A stretch of DNA of 24,266 nucleotides, from NCBI GenBank assembly GCA_025997715.1, contig BNUY01000027.1:1-24266 (forward strand), given 5' to 3'. Source of the stretch: Spirochaetia bacterium. GTDB taxonomy: Bacteria > Spirochaetota > Spirochaetia > Treponematales > Breznakiellaceae. The first letter of the stretch is position 1. Each line of letters begins with the position of its first letter. The notes beneath the pieces are model-generated. The model did no database searches. It saw only the letters and a program-made list of their open reading frames with translations, and was not told the DNA's origin. Shown here piece by piece: positions 20,105 to 24,266 of this stretch. A program made the translations under genes and the position numbers.

Positions 20105-21097
20105 TCACAAAATAAAAGCGGGCCGACAGCCGAGGCCGCTGCTCACGCTGGAGCGAACGTTGTAGACGATCAAAGCGCCCAGCCCGGCAGCGGCCCCATC
20201 GCTCCAGATGCCCCCACGGTGCGGCATATGTTCCCCGACACTCGGATTTGCGTCAATGCCAAAAGAACCATGAATGGCGTTACCATCCAGATTAAATATT
20301 TCCAGCGGGGTACTCCCGGAAGTAATATTCGGGATAATCAGAGCTTGGGCAAGCTGCTTCTTTATATCATCCGCAAGGGTTCCGAGGGCGGTAGTCATGG
20401 TACGCCATCCGTTTTCACCGCTTTTTGAGGCCGGGAATATAAGCTGGGTTCCGGTAGGACTCGGCCACGAGGCCTCCGCAAGATTGAAATTATTATCCGG
20501 CGGCATAAATACTTTTCCGTCCACAATTTTGAACCCGTCTTGCCACTCCCAAATATTGCCTACCAGATCGGCAATTCCCCCGGCGTTGTTGTCATGCCTC
20601 CAGGAAACCGGCCCGGTCCCGGCCAGGATTTTTGCGGTATTATCCGGCGCTCCCGTTCCGGTTTCTCCGGGCGCATCATGAGCTTTTCCGCTTGCCGTAT
20701 TCCCCCTGGGTTGAAATCCATTTTTCAAGCACCACAAGGCGACCGCCGCCCACTCCCAATTTGTCATGAGGTGAAAGCCGGGCCCGTTTTCTTTACAAGC
20801 GGCCCTGGCCTGATCAAAGTTAATGGAAACCTTCGGGGATTGGCCGGGAATGGAAAGGGCGCAGCCCTTTTCAAAAATGGCCTGATATGCCCCGATATAA
20901 ATTTCACTCTTGACCACGCCGTCCACAATAAATGCGGGATGAACGCCGGAACCTAAAGAGGAATCGATGTCCTCAATGTTAAACTTCGGTATCCTAACCA
21001 TGTAAAGCGGATCGCCGTTTTTGTTGTACTTGACTACAACCTTCCCGCCCGTGGCCCCCAAAACAGAATTTAGTAACGTATCTTTATTCAGCGACAT
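20105..21097 (-). CDS. DGR target: FGE/C-type-lectin-fold variable protein, probable tail-tip adhesin
   Basis: GAGGAGG and ATG 21097 set the start; the frame from 21175 lies inside the previous gene. The 330-residue protein has the formylglycine-generating-enzyme-like fold: FDQARAACKENGPGFHLMTNWEWAAVALWC, then AGGIADLVGNIWEWQDGF, and the closing GLGCRPAFIL. The last 36 residues are encoded by VR. TR asparagine codons have become I, S, D, A, I, Y, N, S, S and G here, a set of surface ligand-contact positions in this fold. It is comparable to Bordetella Mtd and Treponema TvpA. Because it follows the tail-fibre genes, it is expected to be the receptor-binding tip that sets host range. Confidence 0.92.
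   Translation of the reverse strand: MSLNKDTLLNSVLGATGGKVVVKYNKNGDPLYMVRIPKFNIEDIDSSLGSGVHPAFIVDGVVKSEIYIGAYQAIFEKGCALSIPGQSPKVSINFDQARAACKENGPGFHLMTNWEWAAVALWCLKNGFQPRGNTASGKAHDAPGETGTGAPDNTAKILAGTGPVSWRHDNNAGGIADLVGNIWEWQDGFKIVDGKVFMPPDNNFNLAEASWPSPTGTQLIFPASKSGENGWRTMTTALGTLADDIKKQLAQALIIPNITSGSTPLEIFNLDGNAIHGSFGIDANPSVGEHMPHRGGIWSDGAAAGLGALIVYNVRSSVSSGLGCRPAFIL
20117..20219 (-). repeat. DGR variable repeat (VR)
   Basis: This 103-base segment forms the 3' end of the target gene and aligns to TR with 84 identities. Twelve differences are at TR adenines (A to G, T or C), and seven are at other bases, all within positions 63-82. The last 17 bases are identical to TR (the IMH); the stop codon follows 10 bases after VR. 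Confidence 0.93.
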
Positions 21098-21503
21098 GAT
21101 TTTCCTCCTCAATCGCCATGTGATTACCTTCGACTTGCGGCACATCCTCAAGGGGCCACAAACGTAAAGTAACAATATCAGTATTAAGGGGAACCGGCAC
21201 CATTTCTATATGGGTTTCCTGTTCCTCATCCGAATTACCGCCGCCAGCGTTACTGCTTGCGGGGCCTTCCACTTCCACGGGCTCATATTTCCGTGGGGGA
21301 ATTATCACGTCAGCCACATAGATACAACAGGGCATTAAGCCCCGGTGTACCATACCATTGCATGAGCCGAGGGTGATAATTTTTTCTTGATCACCCTCTT
21401 CAGCTTCCAGGTCTATGGCTACCCCGCCGATAGTCAAGATTTTTTCTTCAAGAGAAAAATTACTAAAACTATCACGGGCCGGATCGACTTTTTCAACGAT
21501 CAT
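21084..21503 (-). CDS. Unknown phage protein before the DGR target
   Basis: ATG 21503 follows AGGAGG. The 139-residue protein is acidic with beta-rich segments (ILTIGGVAIDLEAEEGDQEKIITLGSCNGMVHRGLMPCCIYVADVIIPPRKYEPVEVEGP). A Ser/Gly/Asp linker and an acidic tail follow that overlap the target gene's start by 14 bases. No family is recognised. Its place between tail-fibre genes and the receptor-binding protein suggests a tail or chaperone role. Confidence 0.65.
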   Translation of the reverse strand: MIVEKVDPARDSFSNFSLEEKILTIGGVAIDLEAEEGDQEKIITLGSCNGMVHRGLMPCCIYVADVIIPPRKYEPVEVEGPASSNAGGGNSDEEQETHIEMVPVPLNTDIVTLRLWPLEDVPQVEGNHMAIEEENHVAE

Positions 21504-21513
21504 GTATCGCCTC

Positions 21514-22596
21514 CTATAATGTCATTTTCTGCGCCGTCCACCTAACCACTACATTGTCAAGTGTACCGTCAGCATAAATTTTGAATCCGTTGGCCGCCTT
21601 ATCCCCCGCCCGGATTAACTGCCCCAAATTAACGCCGCCGGAATAACTCACTACCTCCGTGGTTACCTGGTATTCGGAATCAATCATGGTAAAGGGCAAG
21701 GCCACCGAGGCATAGGCTATTGAATTAAATTGCATAGGATACCCCGATTCAATCCGCCTAACGTCTACCATTGAAACCAGGGACAAATAGGGATCATTGG
21801 CCTGATTGTTTCCGGCGGGAACAGAAAACCGATAAAGTGGGAGCCCTTTATCCGGCACCGCTTCCCCCAGGGCTGTACAGGTAAACTGTATGGCCCCGCC
21901 GGTCCCTATCAAAAGATAGGCATAGCAATCCTGGGCCGTGGCCCCGTTATTTTCAGGGACCAGCCCGGCATTGACAAAAGCGGGGCTGGGGGTTTCCTGT
22001 GCGTCCATGAAAAACACGCCCCCGGCCACGCTTATATTCCGGAGGGCCGTGTTGCTTTTAGTAACAACACAGCCGGAAACAATACCCCGATTTTTTATTA
22101 ACGCCGTGCCGGATTGAATGCGCTGTTTAATTGTTTTGGCCGCCTCCCGATTGGCCAGCCCGGCATGGTCAAGGGCCATCGCTATTGCCCCGGTAAAATC
22201 CGAATAATCGCTGGATACCACCCAGGCGTTATTTACAAATTCAAGATGGATGCTTGACTTTGCCTCGACCGGAATAGACGAGGTTCCGAAAATAACCGTG
22301 ACCGAGGTACTTGCGCTGTTTATCACAGCCGCCCGGCACCCGGTAAAGGATGCCGCCGAAAGGGTTAAACTAATCCCCCCGGTTACAAACTCAAAAACAG
22401 AATTAACCTGTATTTGAGAAGTGGTACTGTTTTCAGAAACGGTGTGAGGCCGTTGTAACCCAAAGGGTAACATGGCATTATCCGCCGCTTCCCGCCCGGT
22501 CAATGATGTGCCTTCGGGCTTTTTACTTCCGAAGGGCGGATCAAAACCAGAAAAGCCCGGCAATTTTAGGGCTGCCAGGGAACAATCAATGTTCAT
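21514..22596 (-). CDS. Tail-fibre-like structural protein, 360 residues
   Basis: AGGAGG lies six bases before ATG 22596. The sequence is rich in Ser, Thr, Ala and Gly with alternating hydrophobic strands (VFEFVTGGISLTLSAASFTGCRAAVINSASTSVTVIFGTSS). It has a helical stretch (IAMALDHAGLANREAAKTIKQRIQSG) that could be a trimer coil, and more beta-rich repeats after it. This composition is typical of phage tail fibres, with no enzymatic motif. It follows the LamG-containing gene by nine bases and precedes the DGR target, so these genes probably form one receptor-binding assembly. The specific family is not identified. Confidence 0.7.
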   Translation of the reverse strand: MNIDCSLAALKLPGFSGFDPPFGSKKPEGTSLTGREAADNAMLPFGLQRPHTVSENSTTSQIQVNSVFEFVTGGISLTLSAASFTGCRAAVINSASTSVTVIFGTSSIPVEAKSSIHLEFVNNAWVVSSDYSDFTGAIAMALDHAGLANREAAKTIKQRIQSGTALIKNRGIVSGCVVTKSNTALRNISVAGGVFFMDAQETPSPAFVNAGLVPENNGATAQDCYAYLLIGTGGAIQFTCTALGEAVPDKGLPLYRFSVPAGNNQANDPYLSLVSMVDVRRIESGYPMQFNSIAYASVALPFTMIDSEYQVTTEVVSYSGGVNLGQLIRAGDKAANGFKIYADGTLDNVVVRWTAQKMTL

Positions 22597-22605
22597 AATT
22601 TCCTC

Positions 22606-24000
22606 CTAATCATGTGAATTATTTATAGCGGCCTTGACCGCCATTTTGAATTGTTCAGATTCAAATAGGTTTGTATAAACCCTATTTGGATTATCAAACA
22701 TTACCACGGACCATTTTTGCATATAATCTAAAGCGCCATAGGGAATATACTTTTCCGTGTTAGTATAAAAGGCGGCGGCGGCCAGGGCCGTGGTCCGGTC
22801 AATGGTTAATTCGTCAATGTTTATTTCATCCCGGTCCTCGTTAATAGTAACGTCAATATCTTGCAAAGCCTGGTTCTGCTTTACAACATCAATTTTAGTA
22901 GTATCAATATACAATGAAAGTTTTTGAGTAGTGGCCACTAGGGCTATATGTATCCACGTATTTGCATTGATACTTGAGGCTAGGTTAATAGATTCCTTTG
23001 CGCCCACGGTAATATGCTCAAGCCGGTTTTGTGTCAGGGTTGCCACGCTATAGGATATATTATCATCCGGCTCATCCCCCATTACAGAATAGGGAATGTC
23101 ATAAACAGCGGCGGCGGAATAATTGGGATCGGGGCCGCCGATATTAAATATAAGCTCCTCCCCGCTTGCAATACGAAGGCGGAAAACCGACACGTTCTGT
23201 ATGGTAGAAACCCGGAGCCAAAATTCTATAGTTGCATCCTGGCTAGGGATTTTTGTTTTAATATCAAAACTTCCAAACAATGATTTTCCGTCAGGCTCGT
23301 ATGGCGGGGAATCGGATACCGCCGGATTCATGTAAATACCGCCGTTAGTGTCCTCCCTGCCCACCAGGGCGGGGGCCGTTGCATATCCTACAGTAATACT
23401 ATTTCCACCGTTATGATTTTTCAAATCAGTATCAAAATGATAAACCTCGCTGGCCGGGGAAATAAACGGCAAGCCTATATCACAATGCTTCAGGCGGCGA
23501 TGGTCCGCCGTTGCATTGGTAAACATGATGGTAGAATCACTATAAAACTTTTTTAATTTTACCGCCTCCCCTATTAAAAATTCGGGAATGACTACTTCAG
23601 CCCAGCTATTATTTTTATATCCATAGAGGCGATCATCGCTGGGGGCTTTATGAACCAGGCTTGGCAATATCTCTTGTAAGATTACCAGGGCTTCAGCCAG
23701 TTCTTCTAGTGTTTTAATGCGCTGTTCAAAATCGGGATTTTTTGCGGCCTTGGCTATTTTTTTCAGGGCTTTTAATAAATCGGAATTCCCCACCCGATCA
23801 GGGTTCCCCGATACTTTATAGGAGCCCTCGCCCTCCACAATGATTGATTGAAAGAAACCAATAATAGTATTTACCAATAACGATCTGATGGGGGTTCCAT
23901 CGGTACGTCCCCCTTCGGTTGCCGGAATAGCCTTTCCGCCCGGATACCCCTCGGCACCCTGCTCGGTATGGGGTGAATAAGTGCCATCAAGATTGATCAT
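22606..24000 (-). CDS. Tail-fibre protein with LamG-like domain
   Basis: GGAGGG precedes ATG 24000. The 464-residue protein starts with a phage fibre attachment-like segment (MINLDGTYSPHTEQGAEGYPGGKAIPATEGGRTDGTPIRSLLVNTIIGFFQSII) and a helical coil (LLKALKKIAK, then RIKTLEELAEALVILQEILP). Residues about 205-400 form a concanavalin/LamG jelly roll with ATIEFWLRVS, then IFNIGG, and the typical WIHIALVATTQKLSLYIDTTKI strand pair. Such domains bind glycans on host surfaces. It overlaps the upstream gene by 14 bases and is transcribed toward the DGR target. Confidence 0.8.
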   Translation of the reverse strand: MINLDGTYSPHTEQGAEGYPGGKAIPATEGGRTDGTPIRSLLVNTIIGFFQSIIVEGEGSYKVSGNPDRVGNSDLLKALKKIAKAAKNPDFEQRIKTLEELAEALVILQEILPSLVHKAPSDDRLYGYKNNSWAEVVIPEFLIGEAVKLKKFYSDSTIMFTNATADHRRLKHCDIGLPFISPASEVYHFDTDLKNHNGGNSITVGYATAPALVGREDTNGGIYMNPAVSDSPPYEPDGKSLFGSFDIKTKIPSQDATIEFWLRVSTIQNVSVFRLRIASGEELIFNIGGPDPNYSAAAVYDIPYSVMGDEPDDNISYSVATLTQNRLEHITVGAKESINLASSINANTWIHIALVATTQKLSLYIDTTKIDVVKQNQALQDIDVTINEDRDEINIDELTIDRTTALAAAAFYTNTEKYIPYGALDYMQKWSVVMFDNPNRVYTNLFESEQFKMAVKAAINNSHD

Positions 24001-24266
24001 TTGCGCCCTCCTCGGTCCACTGGATAAACATAACAGCCGTACTATGTACGGGTTTAACCCTCAAAATAATATATTCTAAAAAGTTTCTGATGTTTTCCGG
24101 TAATGGAGTCGGCTCGATATAAGGAATTTCATACCGATGAGATCGATAAACTTCTTTACACACAAAAAAGCACATTTGCCAATACCGGGCATCATCGGGA
24201 ATTGAATATATCGCCGCCGTGTCATTTTTCAAAATACCCGGTTCAAAAGAAACATCCCCTAAATGA
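23987..24266 (-). CDS. Tail-region protein, 5' truncated by the window
   Basis: The minus-strand frame stays open to the window edge (…LGDVSFEPGILKNDTAAIYSIPDD), so the apparent TTG start at 24232 is not needed and the gene begins outside. The visible 92 residues include an aromatic and basic region (ARYWQMCFFVCKEVYRSHRYEIPYIEPTPLPENIRNFLEYIILRVKP) and end 14 bases inside the next gene. Position at the head of the fibre genes suggests a baseplate or fibre-attachment protein, but I recognise no family. Confidence 0.6.
   Translation of the reverse strand, partial: HLGDVSFEPGILKNDTAAIYSIPDDARYWQMCFFVCKEVYRSHRYEIPYIEPTPLPENIRNFLEYIILRVKPVHSTAVMFIQWTEEGANDQS

Noticed and set aside
20105..24000. 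Second VR in the other fibre genes
   Set aside because: The 3' ends of the 360- and 464-residue fibre genes show no match to the TR core or to the TCGGCTGTCGGCCCGCT ending.

Overview
The window is mobile-element DNA, most likely from a spirochaete and probably a gut Treponema. That host call is an inference: it rests on the moderately GC-rich, CCGG-rich coding style and on a diversity-generating retroelement (DGR) whose target resembles the Treponema variable proteins. No host housekeeping gene confirms it. Nearly every base is coding, genes overlap by 1 to 30 bases, and starts include ATG, GTG and TTG.

Region 1 (about 150-4920, minus strand) is an integration/replication operon read right to left: a tyrosine integrase, an unknown 222-residue protein, an excisionase-like winged-helix protein, two small unknowns, a RepA-type RecA-fold helicase and one or two tiny proteins. 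Just behind the integrase, at 4873-4920, lies the 3' half of a tRNA gene (best read as tRNA-Ala, anticodon CGC) without its 5' half. This is the expected signature of the attachment site. Short tandem repeats that could be integrase arm sites lie beside it.

Region 2 (5082-7200) is the lysogeny side: a secreted Cys-rich protein, a SWIM zinc-finger protein, a Bro-N antirepressor and a CI-like repressor. The repressor is transcribed from an apparently leaderless promoter and faces a strong rightward promoter across three related 18-bp operator-like sites.

Region 3 (7204-18357, plus strand) is the early operon: small unknowns, SSB, ParA, ParB, a run of small Cys-rich proteins, a 1013-residue primase-helicase, DNA-binding proteins, and at the end a phage morphogenesis-like protein. 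Reverse-oriented cargo sits inside this operon: a 60-residue gene at 7446-7628, and a HigBA-type toxin-antitoxin module with an extra HTH gene at 14860-15727. Each follows a short orphan reading-frame start on the plus strand.

Region 4 (18358-24266, minus strand) is a tail-fibre operon ending in a complete DGR in the classical order: target gene with VR, avd, TR, reverse transcriptase. TR (19575-19677) and VR (20117-20219) are both 103 bp and align without gaps. Of 19 differences, 12 fall at TR adenines; the other seven all sit inside one 20-nt stretch. The DGR therefore diversifies a formylglycine-enzyme-like C-type-lectin receptor-binding protein.

Together these describe a temperate phage or phage-plasmid: integrase and att, CI switch, its own replication and partition genes, an addiction module and a host-range diversifier. 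ParAB together with two different replication modules on either side of the att fragment leaves open whether this is one phage-plasmid or two elements in tandem at the same tRNA. The best candidates for undescribed biology are the clustered non-adenine TR/VR mismatches, a 15-bp copy of the VR 3' boundary just upstream of the RT, the hairpin cluster at 16181-16433, and the cargo insertions.
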